From NCBI GenBank assembly GCA_035384605.1, contig DAOOIV010000013.1, positions 1 to 64,000 of the forward strand: DNA of 64,000 nucleotides. The letters run 5' to 3'. A model generated the notes under the pieces. That model saw only the letters and a program-made list of their open reading frames with translations. It was not told the DNA's origin and searched no databases. This DNA comes from Phycisphaerae bacterium (GTDB lineage: Bacteria; Planctomycetota; Phycisphaerae; UBA1845; PWPN01). Shown here piece by piece: positions 9,916 to 19,447 of the stretch; positions within the stretch are counted from its first letter, which is position 1, and each line of letters begins with the position of its first letter. Both the position numbers and the translations under genes were made by a program.

Positions 9916-10095
9916 GGACGGCTTTCCGTGCAACCGCGTGACCACGTGCAGGACGCGAACCGGAGGGCCGAGAAACAGCCCTCTGGAGCGCCATTCCGGT
10001 CGCATCATAACATGTCGGCAGACACCTGTCTTGGTCTTGTGTTGTTTTGGAGCGGGCGCCGCCGGACGGCGGGGTTTGCTTCGGCCATCGGGGGT

Positions 10096-10200
10096 CACTA
10101 GACTTTTCCACTGCCGCCGGCGCGTGTTTTGCGGACATGTTTCCGGACCGCAGAATCCTTGAATCGCAACCCGCAAGAAGGCCGTCGGCCTTGGGATTCG
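10096..10200 (+). repeat. dispersed structured repeat, copy C
   Basis: Member of the same family. It has GCGGACATGTTTCCGGACCGCAG, a CGCAACCCGCAAG segment and a terminal hairpin AAGGCCG-T-CGGCCTT (10178-10192). Both arms differ from copy B at the same stem position, so pairing is kept. It sits 20 bp upstream of the start of the membrane protein gene at 10220, in the same orientation. Confidence 0.8.
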
Positions 10201-10219
10201 CGTCACCAGGAGCATCGAA

Positions 10220-11596
10220 GTGACGGATCTGGCAACACTCATCATTCTGGCTGCGGGCTGCGCGGCATGGTGGGCAACCTGTCCATGTGACGTCTCGTCG
10301 CGTCGGAAAGCCGCTCTTGCGGCCATCCCGCCGGCGGGCATGCTGATTGTCCGGGCGGTTGGGGGTGCGGGTCTAGCCCTTGATCTGGCATCCGTGGGAA
10401 TGGTGGTGCTGGTCGGCCTGCTCGCGGGGTACTGGTTGGTGGTGCGTCGAGAATGGCCAAAGGGGGCGATGGTTCTGGCCCTGGCCGCCGTGACGGCCGC
10501 CGGCACCTTCTGGCGCCAGGAGGTCATGGAGCAGGTTCGGGCCAATCCGTTGCAGCCCGATGTGCGGCATTTCCAGCAGCAGGCACAACGGACTTTCAAT
10601 CCCTACGCCGCAGGTCTGAAATCGCCGTTGTGGTCGGCGATGCACGCTCCACTCCTGCGGCTCGCGGCCAACCCCGACCACGCCATGCGTTTCTGGAGCT
10701 GGGTCTTCGGGGTGGCCATGTTGCCTATCGTGGGGCTGGTCATCGGCCGCCTGTTCGATCCGGTGGTCGGGGTGGTGGTGGCCGGTTTGTTGGCTGCCGA
10801 TTCATACCTGGCAAACCTTTGTTGCGAAGGGCTGCGCGAGGAGATGGGTCTGTGCCTATGGATGGCGGTGCTGTTACTGCTGTTCGAGGGGGATAGCCGC
10901 TCGTGGAAACGCGTGGTGCTTGCGGGAGCAGCGGGGGGGGTTCTGATCTGGTTGCGCAACGTGGAATTGGTTCCGCTGGCGGCTTTGCCGGCATGGGCGG
11001 CCATCTCACGACGATGGACGCTCCTGCAGGCTGCGGTAGCTCTGCTCCTGTCTTTGCTGATCGTGCTCCCGTTCTACGTCAACCAGTATCGAACTTACGG
11101 GAACGCGCTGGCGATGGAACAGCGGGAGGCACGCGGACTGGTTAACCTCGAGTTTCTAGGGCAGTCGGTGCCCGCCGATGTTGCGATGCCGACGGCCGAG
11201 CAGGTCGCAGCGGATCCCTTCGCAGGCGAACCGGTCTCACCTGCCAAGTACCTTTTCGGCATGCGGAGCCCACGTGATCTCGTCAGCCGGCAGTTGCGGG
11301 GTCTGTATCATGTGTTGGCGGGACGTTCGTTTGAATACGGTTACTCACGCTGGACGGCCCTGGCTTGCGGGGCGGGACTGGTGGCGACGGTTTTGTCCCG
11401 CCGTCATCGATTTGTCATCGTGATGGTCCTGTTCAGCCTGCTGGGGCTTCGGGCACACATGGTTTCCCTGGGGCACGTGGACCTGAGGTTGCTGCTGCCG
11501 GTGATGGTGATGTGGCTCACGGCCGGGACGTGGTTCGCGGCGTTGCTGGTCCGCCTCGGGGGACGGCGATGGCTGACCATGAAGGCTGAAGGATGA
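10220..11596 (+). CDS. polytopic membrane protein, GT-C glycosyltransferase-like
   Basis: 458 residues with about ten hydrophobic segments. A soluble-looking stretch follows the first four (about 90-150, QEVMEQVRANPLQPDVRHFQ and NPYAAGLKSPLWSAMHAPLL), and a second polar stretch lies at about 290-360. The topology resembles GT-C enzymes of the ArnT / Pmt type, which use lipid-linked sugar donors, but no catalytic motif could be fixed. GTG start with AGGAG seven bases upstream. The repeat copy C forms its upstream region; it converges on the NagB homologue. Confidence 0.6.
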   Translation: MTDLATLIILAAGCAAWWATCPCDVSSRRKAALAAIPPAGMLIVRAVGGAGLALDLASVGMVVLVGLLAGYWLVVRREWPKGAMVLALAAVTAAGTFWRQEVMEQVRANPLQPDVRHFQQQAQRTFNPYAAGLKSPLWSAMHAPLLRLAANPDHAMRFWSWVFGVAMLPIVGLVIGRLFDPVVGVVVAGLLAADSYLANLCCEGLREEMGLCLWMAVLLLLFEGDSRSWKRVVLAGAAGGVLIWLRNVELVPLAALPAWAAISRRWTLLQAAVALLLSLLIVLPFYVNQYRTYGNALAMEQREARGLVNLEFLGQSVPADVAMPTAEQVAADPFAGEPVSPAKYLFGMRSPRDLVSRQLRGLYHVLAGRSFEYGYSRWTALACGAGLVATVLSRRHRFVIVMVLFSLLGLRAHMVSLGHVDLRLLLPVMVMWLTAGTWFAALLVRLGGRRWLTMKAEG

Positions 11597-11643
11597 GTCA
11601 AGACCGTCTGTCGATGCAATCCCGCCTTAATCCTTCAGTTTTT
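11586..11643 (+). terminator. possible terminator with long loop
   Basis: The nine-base inverted repeat CTGAAGGAT / ATCCTTCAG (11586-11594 and 11630-11638) is followed by five T at 11639-11643, between convergent genes. The 35-base loop is long and the left arm overlaps the end of the coding region, so the call is tentative. Confidence 0.35.
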
Positions 11644-11644
11644 C

Positions 11645-12394
11645 TCACCGTCCTTGCCCGGCCGAAAGGGTCAACCGCGAGGCCGCCGATTCGTCGGCCA
11701 GGACGGTGACGTGTTCGTGAAGCTGCAGGGCGCTGGCCGGACACATCTCATTGACGATGCCCTCGACGGCCGCCGCCAGAATCGCCGCCTTGTTCGGGCC
11801 GCTGGCCAGCAGCAAGATCCGGCGGGCCTCAAGAATAGTGGCGATCCCAAGTGAAACCGCCATCAGCGGCACGTGCTGGCGGCTCGGGAAGAAGCGGGCG
11901 TTGTCGTCGATCGTCTGGCGGGCCAGGGCCACCCGCCGGGTGCGGGAATCGAATGAGCTGCCGGGCTCATTGAACGCGATGTGGCCGTCGGTGCCGATGC
12001 CCAGAATTTGAAGATCAATCCCACCGCAGTCGGCAATCTGCTGCTCGTAGAAAAGACAGTGAGCATCCAGGTCCAACGCCAGACCCGAAGGGGCGTAGAC
12101 CTTGTCGGGGCACATGTCTACGTGATCGAACAGATACTGGCGCATGAAGCGATGGCTGCTCTGGGGATGCTCGGGGCCCAGGCCGACGTATTCGATCGGG
12201 GTAAAGGCCCGCGCCCGGGCGAAACTGAGGCCCTCTTCGCGATGCATTCGGACCAGTTCACGGTAGAGACCGATCGGTGTTGAACCGATCGGCAGGCCGA
12301 GAACGGCATCGGGCTTGGCACGAAGCAATTCGGCGACGATCCGGGCTGCGCGGATACTGAGATCGTCGTGGGTCGGACAGATGACGACTTCCAT
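11645..12394 (-). CDS. nagB: glucosamine-6-phosphate deaminase homologue with altered active site
   Basis: About 249 residues, colinear with NagB, which converts glucosamine-6-phosphate to fructose-6-phosphate and ammonia. Family motifs are LGLPIGSTPIGLYREL, GIGTDGHIAFNEPGS and the C-terminal AAVEGIVNEMCPASALQLH. Catalytic His and Glu of the HIAFNEP loop are present (H138, E143). The segment aligning with the family's N-x-DEYVGL reads TPIEYVGLG, putting Ile67 where the proton-abstracting Asp (Asp72 in E. coli) is expected. Activity may be altered or lost. Start at ATG 12394 with GAGG upstream; a TTG six codons earlier is possible. Confidence 0.85.
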   Translation of the reverse strand: MEVVICPTHDDLSIRAARIVAELLRAKPDAVLGLPIGSTPIGLYRELVRMHREEGLSFARARAFTPIEYVGLGPEHPQSSHRFMRQYLFDHVDMCPDKVYAPSGLALDLDAHCLFYEQQIADCGGIDLQILGIGTDGHIAFNEPGSSFDSRTRRVALARQTIDDNARFFPSRQHVPLMAVSLGIATILEARRILLLASGPNKAAILAAAVEGIVNEMCPASALQLHEHVTVLADESAASRLTLSAGQGR

Positions 12395-12419
12395 GTCACA
12401 GGGTCCTCGCAACGCGGGG

Positions 12420-12452
12420 AAAAAGACGCCCGCCGTCGGTGGACGGCGGGCG
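12420..12452 (-). terminator. intrinsic terminator-like hairpin in the nagB leader
   Basis: On the minus strand an uninterrupted 11-bp stem (CGCCCGCCGTC paired with GACGGCGGGCG, four-base loop) is followed at once by TTTTT, about 26 bp upstream of the nagB start. It has the form of a Rho-independent terminator. Since no minus-strand gene is recognised in the 850 bp upstream, it may act as an attenuator in the nagB leader. Confidence 0.65.
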
Positions 12453-13302
12453 GCACTGCTATACAGAGAACAGCATCCGCCGCAATGTCGATGGGAGCTG
12501 ATTGAAAGAACCCTGCTATAAGGGGGATGGCTTGAATTCGGTTTTGAGAACCTCCCGTCCAGCGGGCTCGTTCCCTTTGGAGATTCAGAGGCCTCCTGGG
12601 TTCCGATTACGGTTCAATCAATGAATAACTCCCTGTCGAACATGACAGACACTATTCCCTACCCCTTAGATATAACATCGCGCGGGACATTTTCCAACCG
12701 TTGTTTGCCACATGGGCCGGCTGGACCGAGCCGGCCGATAAGTCCGCCCGCTCAGACCGCCGGCGACCTCGTCTGCGGCCGCAAGCGCCTGCCAGGAGGG
12801 AACTTGGGTGCCTGCCGCCCGAGTGGCAGTTCTGGGACGTTGGCGGACGTTCCGCTGTCAACGAGAGGATCGCAAAAGTCGGTCAACGGACGTCGAAATG
12901 CCTCGTTCACAGTGTTTCAAGCCTGCCTCAGCAGGCCCCGGCAAAAAGCCTGACGCCTCCTCTGTCGAGGGAGATCATCCGCAGGCGGCAAAGATCCGTT
13001 CAGAGGTGCGTGACAGTCTGGGCGGGCATGCCGACCGGTCCAGATTGGGCGATCAAGGCCTTTCAGCGGGTTTGCCCGCCAAAGGCGGCCTATCTGCCCT
13101 TCGGGAAAGACCGGTGAAACGCTCTGCTTTCGGCTTGCGTTCACGACAACCGGGTCAGCCGCGAGGAGTGCCGCCGCTTCTGTCACGGGCCCTCCGTTCA
13201 GGGCCGGCAACTCGTCACCTGGGCGCTGGGATGAGCCGTCGTACAATGGCCGAATAGGACTGGAAGATCCGGCCAAGCAAGGTTATCCGGGGGGCTTGAT
13301 TC
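12453..13302. other. long intergenic region, no gene recognised
   Basis: About 850 bp between divergent nagB and the ceramidase fusion. Short open frames here look like GC-driven noise. Two hairpins are visible: GGCCGGCT/AGCCGGCC near 12717-12738, and a GCCTTT...AAAGGC structure near 13051-13080 with an inner CGGG/CCCG stem. The right end should hold promoter signals for the gene at 13303 and the minus-strand side the nagB leader. Confidence 0.5.
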
Positions 13303-15633
13303 ATGAGAAACGACTGTTGGGTTGCCGCTATGAGTGTATTGTGGCCGGCGCTGTGGTGTGCGGGCGCCTCGACCTCAACCTCCGCTCCCGTCGCCAAACT
13401 TGCCCCGGCGGCGCGAGCCATCATCGGTTGCCGGGGAACCTACGATGCGGCCCCTCGCCTGCCCAACGGACGAGTGGACCTGGACCGGTTGCTCTTGGAA
13501 CTCGGCGACCTGCGGGCCAACACCTATCACTGGTTGATCTGGCACGCCGACACGGACTGGGAGGACTTGCAGGCATTCCTGCCCCGCGCGGGCGAGGCCG
13601 GGCTCAAGGTCTGGGTCACGCTGGTTCCGCCCTCGGAATCGCCGCCGCACACCAAGCGATTCTCTGAACCCTATCGGCTGGACTATGAACGCTGGGCGGT
13701 CGAGATCGCCCGTCTCAGTCGCAAGCATCCGCATCTGGTTGCCTGGAGCATCGACGATTTCACGCACAATCTTGGCGTGTTCACGCCCGCGCGGATCAAG
13801 GCGATCCGCGCATCCACTCGCGAGATTCATCCCCAACTGGCTTTCGTGCCCTGCAGCTACTACAGCGCCGTTACGCCCGCCTTTGCTCGCGACTATGCGG
13901 GGCTGGTTGACGGCCTGCTGTTTCCCTACCGGCATGAATCCGGCGGCGCCAATCTGACCGATCCCGGCCTGGTCGAAGCGGAGGTTGCCCGGCTGCGCGA
14001 GTTGATGGGCGTAAGCGTGCCGATCATCGTGGATGTCTACGCCACGGCGCACAGCCGGTTGGGAGATTCCACCCCGGAGTACGTCGAGCAGGTGATCACG
14101 GCCGCGACGGCCTGCGCTGACGGCGTTCTCATCTACTGCCATCAGGACCCGGTCAAGCAGGCGGCCAAGTATCAGGTCATTCGTCAGCAGTTCCGCGCCT
14201 CGCCGGCCGGCGACGTGCCCTCGATGAAAACCTCGCTCCTGGTCGGGGCAGCCTGTGTGGACATCACGCCTGCTGGTCCGGTGGCATTGCAGGGACAGTT
14301 CAACCTCCGAATCGCCCGGACGATTGAAACGCCGCTGACCGCCAACGCCGTGACCCTGGAAGCGCGCGCGGGTGAGAAGTCGCTAGACGCGGCGGTCATG
14401 GTCTCCTGCGACCTGATTTCCATCCCGGACGTCGTGCTGCATTCGGTACGCGAGGAAATACGGAAACGGCTTCCGGAACTCGGTGCAGACAAGATCATTC
14501 TGAACGGAACCCATACTCACACGGCACCCGTCATGGAAGCGGGCCGATACGAGCTTCCGAAGGAAGGCGTTATGCCGGTGGAAGCATATCGAGCCTTTCT
14601 TGTCGAGCGGCTTGCCGAGGTGATCGCAAAGGCATGGACCAGCCGCGGGCCGGGCAGCGTAACCTGGGGCCTCGGGCATGCCATGGTGGCTTACAACCGG
14701 CGCGCAGTCTACGTCGACGGTTCGGCGGTAATGTACGGCAGGACGGACGTACCGACGTTCCGCGGCCTCGAGGGCTACGAGGACCACGACGTTGGCACGC
14801 TGTTCTTCTGGAACAAGGACGGCAGACTCATCTGCATCGGCGTCAACGTATCCTGTCCTTCGCAAGTGGTCGAAAGTCGAGCCACGATCAACGCCGATTT
14901 CTGGCACCCGGTGCGCGAAGCGTTGCGCAGGCAATACGGTCCGGAGGTGTGTATCCTCGGATGGACGGGGGCCGCCGGCGACCAGTCGCCCAGACCGATT
15001 CACCGGAAGGCGGCCGAGGAGCGGATGATGCGGCTTCGCGGGCTGGAGCCGACGGAGGAACTGGCCCGGCGCATTACGCGGGCAGTTGATGAGGCTTACG
15101 AGGCGGTCAAGAACGATCGGCATGCCGATGGGCCGCTGATCCACCGGGTGGAAACGGTTCAGCTTCCCATGCGGCTGGTGACCGAAGCAGAATACGCCGA
15201 AGCAAAGGTTGCTTGCCGGCAGGTCGCCGACGAAATCGCCAAGGATCCGAAAGCCGCCGACCGTTTGCACCGGCGGATGAAATGGTACGAGGCAACCGTT
15301 CAGAGATTCGAATCGCAGAAGGATAATCCGAACCCCACGCACGAGACTGAATTGCACGTGCTGCGCATCGGCGATGCGGTGATCTGCACGAATCCATTCG
15401 AGTTGTTCACCGACTACGGCGTCCAGATCAAGGCCCGCAGCAAAGCGGTTCAGACCTTCGTGATCCAGTTGGCCGGCGGCGGAAGTTATCTTCCGACCGA
15501 GCGGGCCGTGCGCGGAGGCGGTTACAGTGCGGTGGTTCACAGCAACAAGGTCGGTCCTGAGGGCGGGCAGATGCTGGTCGACCGAACAGTCGAGGCGATT
15601 AGCGCACTGTTCGGCCCACATCCGTCCCAGTGA
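13303..15633 (+). CDS. TIM-barrel-like domain fused to neutral ceramidase-like domain
   Basis: 776 residues with an N-terminal signal-like segment (about 1-30). Residues about 35-305 resemble a TIM-barrel hydrolase-like domain (RANTYHWLIWHADTDWEDL, HPHLVAWSIDDF, VPIIVDVYATAHS). From about 308 a neutral/alkaline non-lysosomal ceramidase N-terminal-type domain begins: LLVGAACVDITPAG, NGTHTHTAP (metal-binding His pair near 403-405), YNRR, and LGWTGAAGDQSP. The eukaryote-type C-terminal immunoglobulin-like domain seems absent, as in many planctomycete homologues. It may cleave amide-linked lipids or sugars outside the cytoplasm; the substrate is unknown. The domain junction begins with a Met (MKTSLLVG) preceded by a short linker. 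Confidence 0.75.
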   Translation: MRNDCWVAAMSVLWPALWCAGASTSTSAPVAKLAPAARAIIGCRGTYDAAPRLPNGRVDLDRLLLELGDLRANTYHWLIWHADTDWEDLQAFLPRAGEAGLKVWVTLVPPSESPPHTKRFSEPYRLDYERWAVEIARLSRKHPHLVAWSIDDFTHNLGVFTPARIKAIRASTREIHPQLAFVPCSYYSAVTPAFARDYAGLVDGLLFPYRHESGGANLTDPGLVEAEVARLRELMGVSVPIIVDVYATAHSRLGDSTPEYVEQVITAATACADGVLIYCHQDPVKQAAKYQVIRQQFRASPAGDVPSMKTSLLVGAACVDITPAGPVALQGQFNLRIARTIETPLTANAVTLEARAGEKSLDAAVMVSCDLISIPDVVLHSVREEIRKRLPELGADKIILNGTHTHTAPVMEAGRYELPKEGVMPVEAYRAFLVERLAEVIAKAWTSRGPGSVTWGLGHAMVAYNRRAVYVDGSAVMYGRTDVPTFRGLEGYEDHDVGTLFFWNKDGRLICIGVNVSCPSQVVESRATINADFWHPVREALRRQYGPEVCILGWTGAAGDQSPRPIHRKAAEERMMRLRGLEPTEELARRITRAVDEAYEAVKNDRHADGPLIHRVETVQLPMRLVTEAEYAEAKVACRQVADEIAKDPKAADRLHRRMKWYEATVQRFESQKDNPNPTHETELHVLRIGDAVICTNPFELFTDYGVQIKARSKAVQTFVIQLAGGGSYLPTERAVRGGGYSAVVHSNKVGPEGGQMLVDRTVEAISALFGPHPSQ

Positions 15634-16190
15634 ATACATGGAGACAACCCTGGATCCTGCTCGGGAGACGAGGCGGACCACACCCTTTGACTCTCGGAAC
15701 GCGCGTGGAAACATTCGGGCATGGTCAAAGTCACCGAAGAAGGCGGAGACCTGCCGGTCCCGGCTGTGCATCAGCCTGCCGACCACCGAGATCAGGCAGG
15801 TTGCCGGTCAACCGGCTTGGAAGCCGTTTGCCGACAATCACTTAGTCGGCTCTTGCCGCGCCTCTGGCATGAACCGCATGCCGCCCAGTCCGGTCCTGAC
15901 GGCATCGCGTGCAGGCAACGACGAAACGCGCCGGAGTGGGTGATACGGACTCCCGCAGGGCTTGACGCAGGCAAGAAACGGGTGCCAGCAAAGCCCAGCA
16001 TGCGGTATACTCCCTATTGACTCGGTATTCGTTTCCCAGTACAAGGACAATATCCGGACAGGCCGTTGGAGGGTAGGAAACAGGACGTTTTGCACATCTC
16101 CGGGCATTCTGCGATTCCAACCGGTCAGGTCGACGGTTCCGGAACGGTCTCAGGCGCAACGCCGCCATCGGCGGGAAAAGGAGAAAAGCC
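15634..16190. other. intergenic region, no gene recognised
   Basis: About 560 bp with no frame showing family-like sequence. Short inverted repeats around GGTTGCCGGTCAACCGGC (about 15801) are present. GGAGAAAAGCC just before 16191 is the ribosome-binding site of the next gene. Confidence 0.5.
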
Positions 16191-19100
16191 GTGAGAGAAC
16201 AGAAGCAGCATATCCAACTGCTATGTGTATCTGTTGCCGTAATCATGTCCTGTTTTGTTGCCGTGTCCGCAATTGGCGAAGTGACCTTCGACGGGGTCAT
16301 CGGTTTTGGCGCCGGCGAGGAATGGGCCAACGCGGAATCGACGGCGGTGCAGGACAACTACACCGGCTATGGCGATCAGGTCTGGAATGATCCAGCGGTC
16401 GTCGGCTCAGAGTTGGATGAGTTATACGTCCGGACGGACGGCACGTACCTTTACGTCGGCGTCACCGGCAATCTGCAATTCGACGGCAACGCTATCGTGT
16501 TGTTGCTGGACACTGATTTGACCCCCGGGGTCGGGCAGAACGTCCTCGCCACGGAGATCGCGCCGATCATCAGCGAAATGCCATGTTCCTCGGTCGGGCC
16601 TCCTTTCGCGGTCCCCAATTTGGGGCAGGCGCTGGCCACCAACAACAATGGCACGCCGGATGACCCCAGCGACGACCTGACCATTCGAGATCCCGCCTCC
16701 ACCGGAACGTTGCTGGACAGCGGCTTCGAACCGGACCACGCGATCGCGGTCGACACTTTCGGCGGAACGGTCCACGTGACCCAATATGACCTGTATTCCG
16801 CGTCGCTTGGAACCTGGGATGATCCCGGAACGAACAACGGCGTAACTCCCTGCTTCGACCGCATTGAGTCTCTGCCCTACTATGCCGCGCGGATCTATCG
16901 AGGCCAAGTCGCGGTGGACAGCAACGACGGCACGCTGAGCGGCGGCACCAACCCCAACGGCTCGCAGTACGCTTTCAACAACCAGGGGACACAGGGTGTC
17001 ACCGCGACAGCGGTGGCCGCTGCCGGGTCGGGCCTGCCGGGCGATCCTCGCACTCAGACCCAAGGCCTGGAGGCCAAAATTCATCTGGCCGACCTCGGCT
17101 ATACACCACCACTGACCAGCGACTTGACGATCAGGATAAGCGTACTTCTCATCGGCGGCGGGGGGTTGGTCAGCAACCAATCTCTGCCGGGCACGGCGCG
17201 TGGCACCAATCAGACCAACCTCGGCTATCGACCCGACTACACTGCCGTTGCCGGCAATCAGTATGCAACCGTGACGAGATCGGTCCAGGCCTTCAGCCCG
17301 AACATCGACGGGATGAACACGGTCAGTGAATTCGGTCTGGCCAACCTGGTCGCAAGCCAGGACACGGTGACGAGCTTCGCCGATCGAACGGCAGTCTGCA
17401 CCTATTTGACCAACGGGTCCGAACTCGACGAGCTTTATCTGCGAACCGACGGCAATTACCTGTACATCGGGCTGACCGGCAACCTCGAGGAGAACGGCAA
17501 TTCCCAGATTATCCTTCTGGACGTGACGGACGGCGGCCAGAACGTTCTGGCCACCGAGATCGCGCCGGATGGGCCTGTCGAGAATTGCCCCGGTAATGGA
17601 CCACCCGGTGCCGTTCAAGGACTTGGTCAGCCCCTCATTCGGAACGTCGGCAACGAGACCATTCGTGATCCGGGTTCAACGGGTACCACGCTCGAAGCGG
17701 GTTTTTCGCCTGACTACGCAATCGCGATTGACACAGACGGCGGCTGGCTGCACGTGACACAGTATGATCTGTCGGCCGCCGTGCTCGGGCAGTGGAACGA
17801 TCCAACCACGCCGGAAGGCGGGTTGGGCGATTGTACCGAGGCGCCCATCGAACAACTCGACTACTTTGCGACACGCGTTTTCCGAGGCGAAGTCCAGATC
17901 AACAGCAGCAGCGGCATGCTGTCCGGCGGCACGAACCCGAACGGTTCGGAGTACGCCTACAACAATACCGGCACCGCCGGTGTGACGGGCGAGAGCGCAA
18001 ACGCCCCGCCCGCGCCGGGTTCCGGTTTGCCGGGCGACCCAAGAAGCCAAACGCGCGGGTTGGAGGCGAAGATTTCGCTGGCGGATCTGGGGCTGACGCC
18101 GCCGATCAGCGGCGATTTGGCCCTCAAGGTGGCGGTGCTTCTGACCGCCCCCGACGGGTACGTCAGCAACCAGACGTTGCCAGGGATTCAGAACGGCAAT
18201 GACCATGCCACGAATCTCGGGCCGCGGCCCGATTTCACGACGGTGACGGGAACGCAGTTCGCCCAGGCGATCCTGACGCCGGCTGCTTTCTTCCCCACAT
18301 TGGACGGCCGCGACATTGTGGCCGAGTTTGGCACGAGCAACGCTGTCGCCAGCCAGGACACGGTGACCAGCTTCGGTGACCGCGTTCAGGCCCAATGCCA
18401 GCCCGTTCTTGCCCCCGGATCAGAGATCAACCAGATCTTCGTTCAGGACGGGCTCGACAACCTTTCCATCGACGTCGCTGTCACAGGCAACTTGGAGGCC
18501 AACGGCAACCAGTTGGTCGTGTTCCTTGACACCGTGGCGGGCGGTGAGTTCACCTTGGATGCCAACGCCGGACGAATCGGCGGAATGGCCGGTGATACGG
18601 TTCCCCTCGAAGCCGATTTCGCCCTGGTGGTCAATATCTGGAGTTCCGTCGCTTACGTTGATCTGATCAACCTTCAGACGAACCAGAGCATTTACATCGG
18701 GTCCAACCCGGTGAACTCGGGCGAGGGCGTGCTCGACAACGGCGGGGTGGTACCAGATTGGCGGGTCGCGATCAACAACATGAACGTGGTCGGCGTCAAC
18801 AATCGGTCGGCCGATGACCCGATCTATAACCCCTTGGGTATCCAGCCCAATAACGCCAAGACGGCCACCACCGGATTCGAAATCTCGATCCCGGCGTATG
18901 CGGTGGGTTCTCCCACTGAGGGTGATCCAATCTGCCTGTTTGCGATGATAACCAACAGTTACGCCGGGTGGCTTTCAAATCAGTTCCTCCCGGCAGGATT
19001 AGGCGGCGGCCGACCCAACTATAACGACGGAATTGATGATCTGGCGGCCGCGGGCTATTCGTGCCTCACCACTTACATCGGTCCTCCTCCGCCAGGCTGT

Positions 19101-19346
19101 CCCGATCCGAGATACGACGCGGACGGGGACAATGACGTCGACCAGGCGGATTTCGCCGCGTTCCAGGCCTGTTATACCGGCAGCGGTGGCGGGGTTGGAG
19201 CCGGTTGCGCATGCTTTGACTGGAACCCCGCGACGGGGGAGGGAGACTTCGATATTGATGCGGAGGATTACGGCCTGTTTGAATTCTGTGCTTCCGGTCC
19301 GGGAGTTCCAGCGGACAAGACTTGCGACGACCCGGTGGAACCCTGA
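16191..19346 (+). CDS. large secreted protein with three internal repeats and dockerin-like tail
   Basis: 1051 residues, signal peptide near 1-30 (VSVAVIMSCFVAVSAIGEVT). The body has a tandemly duplicated beta-rich unit of about 340 residues: SELDELYVRTDGTYLYVGVT near 73 and SELDELYLRTDGNYLYIGLT near 411, both followed by QNVLATEIAP, then a shorter third copy near 745 (INQIFVQDGLDNL). The tail (about 965-1051) has two Asp-rich EF-hand-like loops (DADGDNDVDQADF and EGDFDIDAEDYGLF) and paired Cys, as in dockerin-like cassettes of the GH13 protein downstream. Function unknown; probably a cell-surface or exported structural/binding protein. GTG start with GGAG seven bases upstream. Confidence 0.8.
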   Translation: MREQKQHIQLLCVSVAVIMSCFVAVSAIGEVTFDGVIGFGAGEEWANAESTAVQDNYTGYGDQVWNDPAVVGSELDELYVRTDGTYLYVGVTGNLQFDGNAIVLLLDTDLTPGVGQNVLATEIAPIISEMPCSSVGPPFAVPNLGQALATNNNGTPDDPSDDLTIRDPASTGTLLDSGFEPDHAIAVDTFGGTVHVTQYDLYSASLGTWDDPGTNNGVTPCFDRIESLPYYAARIYRGQVAVDSNDGTLSGGTNPNGSQYAFNNQGTQGVTATAVAAAGSGLPGDPRTQTQGLEAKIHLADLGYTPPLTSDLTIRISVLLIGGGGLVSNQSLPGTARGTNQTNLGYRPDYTAVAGNQYATVTRSVQAFSPNIDGMNTVSEFGLANLVASQDTVTSFADRTAVCTYLTNGSELDELYLRTDGNYLYIGLTGNLEENGNSQIILLDVTDGGQNVLATEIAPDGPVENCPGNGPPGAVQGLGQPLIRNVGNETIRDPGSTGTTLEAGFSPDYAIAIDTDGGWLHVTQYDLSAAVLGQWNDPTTPEGGLGDCTEAPIEQLDYFATRVFRGEVQINSSSGMLSGGTNPNGSEYAYNNTGTAGVTGESANAPPAPGSGLPGDPRSQTRGLEAKISLADLGLTPPISGDLALKVAVLLTAPDGYVSNQTLPGIQNGNDHATNLGPRPDFTTVTGTQFAQAILTPAAFFPTLDGRDIVAEFGTSNAVASQDTVTSFGDRVQAQCQPVLAPGSEINQIFVQDGLDNLSIDVAVTGNLEANGNQLVVFLDTVAGGEFTLDANAGRIGGMAGDTVPLEADFALVVNIWSSVAYVDLINLQTNQSIYIGSNPVNSGEGVLDNGGVVPDWRVAINNMNVVGVNNRSADDPIYNPLGIQPNNAKTATTGFEISIPAYAVGSPTEGDPICLFAMITNSYAGWLSNQFLPAGLGGGRPNYNDGIDDLAAAGYSCLTTYIGPPPPGCPDPRYDADGDNDVDQADFAAFQACYTGSGGGVGAGCACFDWNPATGEGDFDIDAEDYGLFEFCASGPGVPADKTCDDPVEP

Positions 19347-19447
19347 TCGGCTTGTATGCGGGACTTTGGGGAGTAATCAGTAGTACTAGGTGTGTGCGGT
19401 ATGAGGGTCAGTATTTGAGCCAGCTCTATAAGAGGAGGAGCGAAAAC

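Noticed and set aside
7996..10101. 701-residue plus-strand frame
   Set aside because: Shadow of the DUF4954 gene, which shows beta-helix hexapeptides on the minus strand.
12717..12738. GGCCGGCT/AGCCGGCC hairpin as a terminator
   Set aside because: No T-run on either strand and no adjacent gene end; probably a chance palindrome in GC-rich DNA.
16422..17618. 398-residue minus-strand frame inside the repeat-rich secreted protein gene
   Set aside because: Shadow frame; the two-unit repeat on the plus strand is conserved at protein level.
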